Assembly (NCBI GenBank): GCA_018896215.1 | Contig: JAHINB010000020.1 | Span: 1 to 41,229 of the forward strand | Direction of reading: 5' to 3' | Length of the DNA: 41,229 nt | From: Patescibacteria group bacterium | GTDB lineage: Bacteria > Patescibacteriota > WWE3 > 0-14-0-20-40-13 | Part shown: in pieces, positions 24,424-32,073 of the stretch | Position numbering within the stretch: the first letter of the stretch is position 1 | Layout of the letters: each line of letters begins with the position of its first letter | Notes under the pieces: model-generated | Seen by the model: only the letters and a program-made list of their open reading frames with translations | Database searches by the model: none | Told to the model about the DNA's origin: nothing | Program-made: the position numbers and the translations under genes

Positions 24424-25737
24424 TCATGACACCTCGATGATCTTCTTTTGATGCAGAACAGAGATCATCATTGCTGCCTCTGCTAATCCGATACCAAACC
24501 TTCTTGGCAAATCCTCTAATAGAATGCTAGCCTCCTTTCTGATTTCAAGAAACATCTCGTAGCTTCCATGTTTTAGGAAGGCTATCTCAACTTTCCCAAC
24601 GCTAGAGCTAACTATACCACCAAAATTCTCGTTACGAAAGCAAACACCACCAACAACCCTGAAGCGCGAAGGCGGAGTCGCTCTTAGCGTCTTCGTAGGT
24701 GTACCAATCACATTGTGAGAACCACTTGCAAGTGGGTCCATGCCCCTAGCACGCGGATCAAACTTAGATGCCACACGACAACCACCACCACAGATATAGA
24801 AGGACGGACATTCTATACATTCCTGTGGTAATAGCGAGCCATCACGCAGGTCCGACATTCGTTCCCAAATAATCTTGAGTGATTCATCCAATATATTGCC
24901 GTAAACTTTGCTGCTGTGTGGACAACTTCGAACAGATCCATCAGCACCAATGGCGCAAGTTGTAGTACCAGCACTACACCGCTTATTGATTAAAGATGAA
25001 TACTTACTCATATCACCTATAAAACAGAGCGGGTAGGGTTCTAGAACACCAACCCTGAGATTGGTATTTCTCGATAACTCCACAAGAGTGTCAAGACTTC
25101 TATGTATTGCATCCTCGGTTGGTAGCACTAACACGAAGTCCCCCAAAATATCTGGGTGTCCCATTCTCGTTGCAAAAAAGGATCTTGCACCAAGTTTTGC
25201 AGCCAGCATTCCTGTTTGATAGATCATATCTTGGTTTTGAGATGTTAGTACCATACTTACACCAACGGAGAAACCAACCTCCTTCGCGCACAAAATTCCT
25301 TGTAGGGATTTTTCGTAAGCTCCAACAGCCCCTACAATCCTTTCGTGAGTTGCGACATCGTAAGACGATAGAGATGTCAAGATACTACGAAGACCAGCTA
25401 CTTTAAGTTCCTTAAGTAGTGGGGTATCTACATGTGTCAAATTAGAGTTCAGATCGCAAGGGATGCCAAAACCACCCAACAGCTTTAGCAGGTGTAAGGT
25501 TAGATTTTGCACACCTCTAGAAAGAAGAGGCTCTCCTCCAGTTATCGTACAAAAGAAAACTTCCGCATCAGCCAAGGCACTCGCTATCTTGGTGAGAGTT
25601 TCTTGATTCGTAACACGAGGAAGAGCAACAGATCTCTCTTGACGCCAAAAATTGTAACAGTAACAGCACAGTTGGTTACAAGCCTCTGTAACCTCCACTT
25701 GCACCGATATAGGTGCTGACAGTGTTCTGTAAAGCAT
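24424..25737 (-). CDS. Radical SAM/SPASM peptide maturase with C-terminal PqqD-like (RRE) domain
   Basis: 437 residues. The radical SAM cluster motif is C20-NQL-C24-CY-C27. The core has TGGEPLLS, and the SPASM domain has CSAGTTTCAIGADGSVRSC and CIECPSFYICGGGC. The last 80 residues (GVCFRNENFGGIVSSS.. to IIEVS) look like a PqqD/RRE fold that binds leader peptides. SPASM enzymes with an RRE install thioether or C-C links in ribosomal peptides. A strong Shine-Dalgarno (AAGGAGGTGAATCC) and promoter P3 precede it. It heads an operon: maturase, peptide C, two metallopeptidases, peptides B and A, terminator. Confidence 0.88.
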   Translation of the reverse strand: MLYRTLSAPISVQVEVTEACNQLCCYCYNFWRQERSVALPRVTNQETLTKIASALADAEVFFCTITGGEPLLSRGVQNLTLHLLKLLGGFGIPCDLNSNLTHVDTPLLKELKVAGLRSILTSLSSYDVATHERIVGAVGAYEKSLQGILCAKEVGFSVGVSMVLTSQNQDMIYQTGMLAAKLGARSFFATRMGHPDILGDFVLVLPTEDAIHRSLDTLVELSRNTNLRVGVLEPYPLCFIGDMSKYSSLINKRCSAGTTTCAIGADGSVRSCPHSSKVYGNILDESLKIIWERMSDLRDGSLLPQECIECPSFYICGGGCRVASKFDPRARGMDPLASGSHNVIGTPTKTLRATPPSRFRVVGGVCFRNENFGGIVSSSVGKVEIAFLKHGSYEMFLEIRKEASILLEDLPRRFGIGLAEAAMMISVLHQKKIIEVS

Positions 25738-25811
25738 GGATTCACCTCCTTATCGGATTCTGATTCCTAGATTAGAGTTTCGGTAGTACCGAACTCTTTA
25801 AAACTACTTAT

Positions 25812-25849
25812 TGTATATCACTTTTGGAGGTTTTCGTCAAATCCTATAG
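25812..25849 (-). promoter_or_regulatory. Shared-type promoter P3 of the maturase operon
   Basis: Minus strand: ACTATAGGATTTGACGAAA, -35 TTGACG (25835-25840), 17 bp, -10 TATACA (25812-25817). It begins 9 bp after the stop of candidate precursor 2 and gives a leader of about 65 bases before the maturase. Confidence 0.75.
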
Positions 25850-25858
25850 TTCTTAGGA

Positions 25859-26026
25859 TTATTCCCACCGCCAATTTGTTTCTTGGGTAAGTGGAATACG
25901 ACTGTCAAGCGTTGAGGGTGGTGATTTTGGGGGTGTCGGATATCGCCACCAAGGCGACCGCCAGACCGAAACTACTAGGGAAAGCAAGCGTCGACCGAGA
26001 GTATAGAAAACCGTGTTCGTTTTCAC
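25859..26026 (-). CDS. 55-aa candidate precursor peptide 2 (C-terminus TNWRWE)
   Basis: GTG start after AGGAGGTGTATC. It has the same length as peptide 1 (20571) and keeps KTNT, LGRRLL, PWWRYP-PP, DSR and TNWRWE, with no indels. Divergence is concentrated in the middle, so the start, the Trp-rich motif and the C-terminus appear constrained. It follows CofE copy 2 by 35 bp (its -10, GGTATAAT, overlaps the end of that gene) and precedes the radical SAM maturase operon. Candidate substrate of CofE-like and/or radical SAM enzymes. Confidence 0.74.
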   Translation of the reverse strand: MKTNTVFYTLGRRLLSLVVSVWRSPWWRYPTPPKSPPSTLDSRIPLTQETNWRWE

Positions 26027-26061
26027 GATACACCTCCTGAAGTGCGTTTCGAAATCTGTGT

Positions 26062-26841
26062 TTATATTATACCACGCATATCGTTCTTTAACTGATCTGT
26101 GGCGATAAGATCAGGGAGTTTACCATCCTCATTTGGATATTTAAATCCACGAATAAGAACTACTGGCAACCCAGCCTTGCTCTGACCCATTAAAAGAGAG
26201 CCTGAAGCGGATATTTCATCGGCAAAAGAAATGTTTACATTTCGTTTCTTGCCATAAAGATCAACCTCATCAACTGCTCCTTTAAGAACAGCAGGCATGC
26301 CGGCAACACCAATTGCAAGCCCAATAGAACCAACTCGATATCTAATACCTAAAGAATCGTTAATAACCACACCTACCTTTTTACCAGTTGACTTGGCAAT
26401 TGCATCACTAATGATCCTGGCACTTTCGTCTGGATTGATTGGCAACAAGCTTACTTTTTCCTCTTCTGGTTTTGCAGTGTTGGCACGGTCAATACCTCCA
26501 CTCGTACAGATAAAACCAAGATTGTGAAGCGTTTCGACGACACCCGGTTTTACATCAATAATTTGTGCCTCTTGTATCATTAGTTCCACAATCCTTGCAT
26601 CCTTGCCACTTATACCAGCAATCTCGAGAGCTTTTGTTGAGGGTGTTACGGAAGCGAGGGATACCAAACGACCCTCCGCCTTAGAAATAATTTTTGAAGT
26701 CACTACGAGCACATCCTTATCCTCAAAAACAATACCAGCATTGCTAACACACTTGAGGATAATAGCACTAATATCATCACCTTCTTTGATTAAGGGAATG
26801 TTTGGAATTGCAGTAAGTGTAATGGAATAAAGATTTTTCAT
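26062..26841 (-). CDS. CofE-like gamma-glutamyl ligase 2
   Basis: 259 residues, closely related to copy 1 over its whole length, with all the family blocks (DVLVVTSKIISKAEGR, GGIDRANTAKPEEE, GVVINDSLGIRYRVGSIG, ADEISASGSLLMGQS). It lacks the last ten residues of copy 1, ending at DMRGII where the promoter of the peptide gene begins. The shorter C-terminus is a natural variation or small deletion. Promoter and palindrome are as in copy 1. The conserved pairing CofE then TNWRWE peptide is the key context. Confidence 0.85.
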   Translation of the reverse strand: MKNLYSITLTAIPNIPLIKEGDDISAIILKCVSNAGIVFEDKDVLVVTSKIISKAEGRLVSLASVTPSTKALEIAGISGKDARIVELMIQEAQIIDVKPGVVETLHNLGFICTSGGIDRANTAKPEEEKVSLLPINPDESARIISDAIAKSTGKKVGVVINDSLGIRYRVGSIGLAIGVAGMPAVLKGAVDEVDLYGKKRNVNISFADEISASGSLLMGQSKAGLPVVLIRGFKYPNEDGKLPDLIATDQLKNDMRGII

Positions 26842-26849
26842 AATCTCAA

Positions 26850-26881
26850 GTTACAGTAACTTTTTCCCCAACCAAAGTCAA
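26850..26881 (-). promoter_or_regulatory. CofE-2 promoter with operator-like palindrome
   Basis: Minus strand: -35 TTGACT (26876-26881), 17 bp, -10 TACTGT (26853-26858), and palindrome GTTACTGTAAC (26850-26860), matching CofE-1. Sequence similarity to copy 1 ends just beyond the -35, where the IS fragment begins. Confidence 0.62.
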
Positions 26882-26883
26882 CC

Positions 26884-27468
26884 TTATGTATGGGTTACGG
26901 ACATTTTGGAAAGAATGCCTTTAAATACTAGAAACCCCATTGGGGTTAGGTTATCTAAACTTCTGTGTGGTCTTATTGAGTTAAAGTATATCAAGTAATC
27001 AACAAGTTTGCTGTTAAAGGTTTCTGCATCTTCTATACAATCTATATTCCTGTCTACAAATTCCTCCTGAATAGTTCTATTGAATCGCTCTACGAAAGCG
27101 TTTGATTTGGGGGTTCTGGGGTAAGAAAAGAAATGGGATATATTGTTTTCCTTTAGATAAGAATCGAAGTATCTCTCAAACTCCAAACCATTATCTGTTT
27201 TAACTGCCTTTATCTCAAATGGGGCTACTTTCTCAAGCTTTTGATAGAAGTCCAACGCCATTTTTGACGACAAGCTTTTGTATGTATAGGCAAAGGAAAA
27301 TCTAGAGTATAAATCCACTGCGGTTATGATGTATCTCTTAAGATTAAGGTCAAATCTAGCTATGGAATCTATCTGCACCTGTTGTCCGGGAAAAAGTATT
27401 GCTTCCCCCTTAGGAGCTCTTTCTTTATCTTTTATTTGACACTTCCACCTCCGAAGTGGAAGAAATAT
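26884..27468 (-). pseudogene. IS481/IS3-type transposase fragment (integrase core)
   Basis: The open frame after an in-frame TAA (27469-27471) reads KDKERAPKGEAILFPGQQVQIDS, then a DDE integrase core: QIDSIARFDL, KTDNGLEFERYF, SNAFVERFNRTIQEEF, NSIRPHRSLDNLTP. The N-terminal helix-turn-helix half is missing and no obvious start exists (GTG at 27378 is internal), so it is a truncated remnant. Its 3' end abuts the -35 of CofE-2. It may have brought or cut the duplicated CofE/peptide segment. Confidence 0.78.
27442..27462. repeat. Short hairpin CTTCCAC..GTGGAAG
   Basis: CTTCCACCTCCGAAGTGGAAG forms a 7-bp stem. A near copy with a different loop is at 33894-33915. Both lie beside mobile or broken genes on the minus strand. 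Confidence 0.5.
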
Positions 27469-27487
27469 TTATTGATACCACAATATT

Positions 27488-27526
27488 CTTATACTATTTT
27501 TGTAGTATTCCCGTCAAATCCTATAG
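27488..27526 (-). promoter_or_regulatory. Shared-type promoter P4
   Basis: Minus strand: CTATAGGATTTGACGGGA, -35 TTGACG (27512-27517), 18 bp, -10 TATAAG (27488-27493). It now points into the transposase fragment and probably belonged to a gene since lost. Confidence 0.65.
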
Positions 27527-27620
27527 CAAGATTTGAGAAGAAATACTAAAATATTTCGCCTCAGCGAAAGCGTTACATATTTTTATGTGTCTACACATAA
27601 AAATCTATAGTTTGCGTGGG
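27527..27620. repeat. Interspersed 95-bp repeat, copy B
   Basis: It matches 21696-21791 almost throughout, including the ATTTTTATGTGT/ACACATAAAAAT palindrome (27579-27604) and CTATAGTTTGCGTGGGG. It is directly joined to promoter P4. The promoter motif and this repeat share the AAATCTTG(C/T)TAT junction at several sites. Confidence 0.75.
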
Positions 27621-27657
27621 GCTAGGAGTACCTTTTGTGGTGATATAATAAGAAAAT

Positions 27658-28686
27658 ATGAAAATTGTAAGATTAATAAAGAAGAGCAGAGGTGTTTTAA
27701 ATGGTGTCTCGTTTTTAGTTAACCAGTCAATAGTAATCGATGCGGGGTTCTCAATGAAGGAAAATATTGGATTTTATTCCCAAATAAAGGATATTGGAAA
27801 TTGGGTTTGTGGTCAGAGAATTCCTAATTGGAAATACGTTCCAAGTAGTTTTAATTTATTTATTTCGCATGCGCACGAAGACCATTTCGCAGGCATATAT
27901 TCTATCCCCCACGATAAGAAATATAATCTATTTACTAGCAAACAGACCTACAAAATAATGGTGGAAAAGAGTAAACAACTTGGGTTAGCTTTTCCCAAAC
28001 CAAGCAAAGTAGTTTTTTTAAACAACCTGAAAGAGTATGTTTTTGGCGAGATTACGATAGTCCCCCGTTTAGTAAAACATAACATTCCAGGAAATTATCT
28101 GTTTTTGATATCTTGTGGTGGCAAAAAAATCGTGTATTCTCCCGATTATAATGAGCCCTTTTGGCGAAAAATATCATTAGATGGTGGAGATACATTGATT
28201 ACCGATTTTCTCCCAGAGCTTCCAAAATACATTAAGGGAAGGTTTGACGGAACAAAAATAAAGAGATTTATACACGACAACAGACAACTAATTATAGTTG
28301 ATCATGGATGGGATATTAGTTTCATTTTAAGTATCTTAAAATTGGCCGAAGCAGATGAAAAAAAGATATTTCTATCGTTAACAATAGCCACTAATTTAAA
28401 GGTTGTGGGGGTAAGAGTTTCTAAATACGCTGTGTTGGAAAAAGTGTTTATTAATAAGAAGAAATTTATTATTATCGGTGATTTAAGCGATTATAAAACT
28501 GTTCGTGACAAATATCCTAATATTGCAAGTATCTCGAACAATTATTCACTTAACTTAATGTTTAGAAACCACAAGAAAACTCCATTTTTAAATGTTTTTA
28601 AAGGAGGCCATTTATCAGGACAATTTCTAAAAAAATATTTAAATGGTAAACAAGTAAAAGTGATTAAAGTTAACTATTACAGATAA
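27658..28686 (+). CDS. MBL-fold metallohydrolase
   Basis: 342 residues with HAHEDH at 71-76, the metal-binding signature of the metallo-beta-lactamase fold. Later ligands fit VKHNIPGNY, VYSPDYNEPF and VDHGWD, and GGHLSGQFL near the C-terminus resembles the RNase J/CPSF branch, though the beta-CASP domain is incomplete. A leaderless start: TATAAT lies eight bases before the ATG. Converges with the nucleotidyltransferase gene (10-bp overlap). It could be a nuclease or a small-molecule hydrolase. Confidence 0.75.
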   Translation: MKIVRLIKKSRGVLNGVSFLVNQSIVIDAGFSMKENIGFYSQIKDIGNWVCGQRIPNWKYVPSSFNLFISHAHEDHFAGIYSIPHDKKYNLFTSKQTYKIMVEKSKQLGLAFPKPSKVVFLNNLKEYVFGEITIVPRLVKHNIPGNYLFLISCGGKKIVYSPDYNEPFWRKISLDGGDTLITDFLPELPKYIKGRFDGTKIKRFIHDNRQLIIVDHGWDISFILSILKLAEADEKKIFLSLTIATNLKVVGVRVSKYAVLEKVFINKKKFIIIGDLSDYKTVRDKYPNIASISNNYSLNLMFRNHKKTPFLNVFKGGHLSGQFLKKYLNGKQVKVIKVNYYR

Positions 28687-29369
28687 TGCTTTTTTGTGTA
28701 ATCTATTTGATATCTAAATTCTTTTAAAATTTTTTTCAGGTTGCCCAATTTCCACATTCTTTCATAACTTTTAGAAAGATTTTTGTCAATATTATTTAGT
28801 TCACCCAACATATGCTTGGCGGAAGTGTAAGGCGAATTAAATGACTGAATAAATCCTCGGATAAAGAAAAAAGAGTTGGTCAAAGCAATAGCAGTTGCTT
28901 CGGATAACCGATTATTTTTTTCATATCTAATGGCGTCGTTTAAACCATCTTCGGCATTATTTATTCGACTTTTTAGGTTTATATCTAATTTAAAATTATT
29001 GGCGATCTCTTTTATTTCTATAATCATGTTTTTAGGATCGTATAGAGGTACAGCTTCTTTAGCAAAACAAGCATCGACAACAATACCATCACTAATGTTT
29101 TTTTTAATTTTATCTATATTGGTATATATTAAAGATATTTTGTGATCTTTAAATACATCTTTTGACATATTGTCTTGCTGGTCATTAGACAATTTTTTAT
29201 TACTAACAATAAGCAAATCAATGTCCGAATCCAAACACGCTTGGTTGCGTGCAACCGATCCAATTAAAAAAACTCCTTCAACGCTTGGTTGCTTTTTAAG
29301 ATTCTCTATAACATACTCATTTGCGAGTTTTGTTAAATGTTCATTAATTTTTTCTAATTTAAATTTCAT
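28677..29369 (-). CDS. Nucleotidyltransferase with C-terminal HEPN-like helical domain
   Basis: 230 residues. The N-terminal pol-beta-type motif LIGSVARNQACLDSDIDLLIV gives GS-x9-D-x-D. The C-terminal 110 residues are helical (SEATAIALTNSFFFIRGFIQ), like HEPN or four-helix partner domains. It starts inside the end of the ClpP-like gene (11-bp overlap), so it is the last gene of the maturase operon of part B. It might nucleotidylate a peptide, protein or small molecule. Confidence 0.75.
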   Translation of the reverse strand: MKFKLEKINEHLTKLANEYVIENLKKQPSVEGVFLIGSVARNQACLDSDIDLLIVSNKKLSNDQQDNMSKDVFKDHKISLIYTNIDKIKKNISDGIVVDACFAKEAVPLYDPKNMIIEIKEIANNFKLDINLKSRINNAEDGLNDAIRYEKNNRLSEATAIALTNSFFFIRGFIQSFNSPYTSAKHMLGELNNIDKNLSKSYERMWKLGNLKKILKEFRYQIDYTKKHYL

Positions 29370-29907
29370 AATTTTTTGCAGAACTTATATGGTCAACAAT
29401 GCCTAATTTAATCGCTTCTTGCGGAGAAATTAAGATTCCTTTTTTTCCTTTGATTTTAGCTATGTCAAGCTTTCCTTTAGTATATTTTATTAGCAACTCT
29501 CGCAACCTTGTTGTTTGATAATCGGTCTCTTCGGATAATTCTTCGGCTACTGTACCTTTAATTTCTGTTCTACCAAAAGGTAAGTGCAAATGAATCATTG
29601 TATTTTCGGTAATGTACCGCTGACCAATTTTTCCACTACTTAGCAAGAGTACAGCCATACTTGCCACTACGCCTATTCCAACGGTGCTAATTTTTACCCC
29701 ACACAAACTCATAAAATCGTGAATTGCCAATGTATCTACCACCCTACCTCCTGCCGAATTAATAAACAACATTATAGGTTTATGTGCATCGTCGATTAAA
29801 AAAGTATTAATATCTTTTATTATCTCCTTAGAACTAAGGGGATTGATACTATCAAATAGATATACACTTCTGGTAATATTTTGCGATATGTTTATTTCGT
29901 TTGACAT
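29359..29907 (-). CDS. ClpP-like serine protease
   Basis: 182 residues of the ClpP/crotonase fold. FINSAGGRVVDTLAIHDFM corresponds to the oxyanion and substrate loop of ClpP, Ser83 in GVVASMAV is the nucleophile, His106 in NTMIHLHLP is the general base, and Asp near 175 (LGIVDHI) completes the triad. It is not the housekeeping ClpP (SAGG instead of SPGG, short). Coupled by 16-bp overlap to the SPASM-like gene and 11 bp to the nucleotidyltransferase gene. A leader-peptide protease role is the favoured inference. Confidence 0.83.
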   Translation of the reverse strand: MSNEINISQNITRSVYLFDSINPLSSKEIIKDINTFLIDDAHKPIMLFINSAGGRVVDTLAIHDFMSLCGVKISTVGIGVVASMAVLLLSSGKIGQRYITENTMIHLHLPFGRTEIKGTVAEELSEETDYQTTRLRELLIKYTKGKLDIAKIKGKKGILISPQEAIKLGIVDHISSAKNYEI

Positions 29908-30635
29908 AGGTAGTCCTGATTCATTAAATTACTACTAGCTAAACTTCTAGCCTGACAACAATTTGGGCAAGTGATAAGTTGTTTAAATTTGTTGTAATTG
30001 TGGATTATTTCCTTAACTGAGTTTGTGTAAATATTTCCAAGTAAATACTTTGAATTGCACAAAGCAACACAAGGGTAAAAATTACCCTTGGTGTCGCTGC
30101 TAATTAATCTGGAGTTCACGATACCACATACTTTGCTGGAAGTTTTTTTACGCGACCGGTAATTGACAAATTCTTTATCCTTAATAACCCATGTTACATC
30201 TTCAACATCGTAAGTTAGTTTTTCTAGAAGTAACTTAGATTCCAATTTTGGATTTTTAAATAGGGTGTATACGCTTACAGCAACCGCCGAAAAACTGCCC
30301 TTATTTTTCTTGAGCCAATTTATATCTTTCGCTTTTTCAATTTCGGCAATTAGATTTATATTCTTATACTTTGCAAGTTCTTCTAGACCAAAATTAGAAA
30401 ATTGATTACAGCTGTCTACAATGTAATAATTTGATGTAGAAAGACCAATCTCATTAATAAGATCCGCTATCTTTTTGAAACGAAGAGGGTGTCCTCCAAT
30501 CCCGATCCATTTAAAGTGCTCTTCGACTTTTTTAATGAGTTTGATTATATCTTTGATAGTTACAATATGGGTTGGTTTACAGTGAACTCGATAATCATTT
30601 TTGCCTAAGTTTAGTTCTAATAAATAATCTTCCAT
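29892..30635 (-). CDS. SPASM-like protein lacking the radical SAM cysteines
   Basis: 247 residues. The C-terminal part (CGIVNSRLISSDTKGNFYPC, GNIYTNSVKEII, CPNCCQ) is a SPASM/Twitch-like cluster domain, but the N-terminal half has no CxxxCxxC. It keeps radical-SAM barrel-like features (WIGIGGHPLRFKKIADLI corresponds to the GGEP region). It is probably a catalytically altered partner of the upstream true radical SAM enzyme. Overlaps the PqqD-like gene by 19 bp and the ClpP-like gene by 16 bp. Confidence 0.7.
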   Translation of the reverse strand: MEDYLLELNLGKNDYRVHCKPTHIVTIKDIIKLIKKVEEHFKWIGIGGHPLRFKKIADLINEIGLSTSNYYIVDSCNQFSNFGLEELAKYKNINLIAEIEKAKDINWLKKNKGSFSAVAVSVYTLFKNPKLESKLLLEKLTYDVEDVTWVIKDKEFVNYRSRKKTSSKVCGIVNSRLISSDTKGNFYPCVALCNSKYLLGNIYTNSVKEIIHNYNKFKQLITCPNCCQARSLASSNLMNQDYLCQTK

Positions 30636-30847
30636 AGTAATAGTTCTTTTATAAATTTGGTTGTATCGCTTTTCTTAATTAAAGCATCTTCTAGACTATT
30701 CTCGCATAGTCTATTGACGATTTCCCAACTATACTTGTTAAGTTCCAAAATATTATCAGTTTCGGGATTAAATAAAAATATTTTTTCCCTGCATTCTCTT
30801 TTTACTAAGTTGGAAGTTAATTTATACTTTATATTTATCATATTCAC
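30617..30847 (-). CDS. Stand-alone PqqD-like peptide-recognition protein
   Basis: 76 residues matching the PqqD/RRE pattern: KRECREKIFLFNPETDNILELNKYSWEIVNRLCENS, a strand-strand-helix module with a final helix (KFIKELLLWKIIY). RRE proteins bind the leader of a precursor peptide and present it to the radical SAM enzyme. The gene starts 26 bp inside the end of the radical SAM gene and overlaps the next by 19 bp. This is the strongest single sign that the operon modifies a ribosomal peptide. Confidence 0.82.
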   Translation of the reverse strand: MNMINIKYKLTSNLVKRECREKIFLFNPETDNILELNKYSWEIVNRLCENSLEDALIKKSDTTKFIKELLLWKIIY

Positions 30848-31859
30848 AAAAGGGCTTGTGTGGTTGCACTTTTTTGTAAACTGAATAGGTCAATGCTTTA
30901 CACGCACTATCGCAAATAGGAGGCAGTTCACACAAATCACATTTTTTTGGAACCTTATATGCAGAAAACCTAATAAACCACTCGTTATCGAATTTATTTA
31001 ATTTGCCCTCAACAATGTTCCCAATTTTGGCTTCGGGAAATCCAAGTAACATATTACATGGATAGATATCCCCATTTGGTACAACTGAAATTTGACCCAA
31101 TCCTGCGGCGCAGGTTCTACCGTAAATATCATTTGGTAATACTACATCTAATTTGGTTTTTAGATTTTTGATCTCATCATAACACCTCTTTTTTTCTCTA
31201 AAGTTCATGTAATAATCTTTTTTATACTTTCCCCTTCCCAAAGGGATCATTCCACCAAAAGAGACCATTTCCACACCTAGTTTTTCCGCCAATTTTACAA
31301 ATTCTACAATTTCATGATTATTGTTTTTTGTTAGAGTCATCCCCAACATTACATGAAGCCCATCGTTAACGAATTTATCAATATTGTCCACAATTAATTT
31401 AAAATTTGTATTTCCTCGCACTTCATAGTAGGTCTCCTTGCATGCTGCATCGAGACTTACTTGTAAAATGTGCTTATACCTTAAATTTACCAGTGCTTTA
31501 TTGATAGATTTGTTATAGATTAGACCATTTGTGCTGGTGCTTCGATACACAACATTGTATTTTTCACAGTTATTAGCCAAGGCGATCAGTTTATCAGCTT
31601 TTAAAAAAGGCTCGCCTCCTAGCACATTAATACGAAATATTCCTTTATTCTTACAAAATTTGAGTAAATCAATGGGGTTAATATTAATATCCGATCTGTC
31701 AAGTTCGTCTGGTACAAAACAATAAGAACACCTCAGATTACACCCAAGGGTAACGAACCAAGTCAGTTCAAAAGGGAAAAAACCATCCTCAAAAGCCTCT
31801 GGGTCAATATTAGTTTTAAGTAATTTTGTTCTAATTTTTTTAAAAGTGAGAGACGACAC
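30822..31859 (-). CDS. Radical SAM/SPASM peptide maturase
   Basis: 345 residues. The cluster motif is C40-NLR-C44-SY-C47, GGEPFL follows, and the SPASM domain has CAAGLGQISVVPNGDIYPCN, GNIVEGKLNKF and CDLCELPPICDSAC. The SPASM auxiliary clusters mark peptide or protein-modifying members such as PqqE-like and sactipeptide/thioether enzymes. It starts at GTG (31859), six bases after the stop of the 47-residue peptide; AATAAGGTG is a weak ribosome site. First enzyme gene of the operon. Confidence 0.88.
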   Translation of the reverse strand: MSSLTFKKIRTKLLKTNIDPEAFEDGFFPFELTWFVTLGCNLRCSYCFVPDELDRSDININPIDLLKFCKNKGIFRINVLGGEPFLKADKLIALANNCEKYNVVYRSTSTNGLIYNKSINKALVNLRYKHILQVSLDAACKETYYEVRGNTNFKLIVDNIDKFVNDGLHVMLGMTLTKNNNHEIVEFVKLAEKLGVEMVSFGGMIPLGRGKYKKDYYMNFREKKRCYDEIKNLKTKLDVVLPNDIYGRTCAAGLGQISVVPNGDIYPCNMLLGFPEAKIGNIVEGKLNKFDNEWFIRFSAYKVPKKCDLCELPPICDSACKALTYSVYKKVQPHKPFCEYDKYKV

Positions 31860-31865
31860 CTTATT

Positions 31866-32009
31866 TTACCTTACTAGTTGAGCTTTTTTGGATTTCTCAA
31901 TCCTCGCTTTACTTTCTCTTATCTCCGCATTAGATGTTGGTAATGGACATCCATCTTTGCCATAACAACCAACAACTATTGGTCTTACATACAATTTTTG
32001 TTTTTGCAT
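31866..32009 (-). CDS. 47-aa candidate precursor peptide of the part B operon
   Basis: MQKQKLYVRPIVVGCYGKDG continues with CPLPTSNAEIRESKAR and a basic C-terminus. Cys15 and Cys21 flank the Gly-rich YGKDG, and VV-G-C-G-C pairs resemble precursors of SPASM enzymes. Located immediately before the maturase gene on the same strand. No Shine-Dalgarno, but a good promoter (32045-32073) ends 36 bp before the ATG. No named family recognised; core location is unknown. Confidence 0.68.
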   Translation of the reverse strand: MQKQKLYVRPIVVGCYGKDGCPLPTSNAEIRESKARIEKSKKAQLVR

Positions 32010-32044
32010 AGCTGCATAATGTAAACTAACTTATAATATAATTA

Positions 32045-32073
32045 TATATATACTAAAGTGCGAAAGTTGTCAA
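32045..32073 (-). promoter_or_regulatory. Promoter of the part B operon
   Basis: Minus strand: TTGACA (32068-32073), 17 bp, TATATA (32045-32050). It overlaps the stop codon of the 23-residue peptide gene. Confidence 0.7.

Noticed and set aside
20831-26841. F420 biosynthesis locus
   Set aside because: Only CofE-like genes are present and both are tied to short peptides; no other pathway gene is seen.
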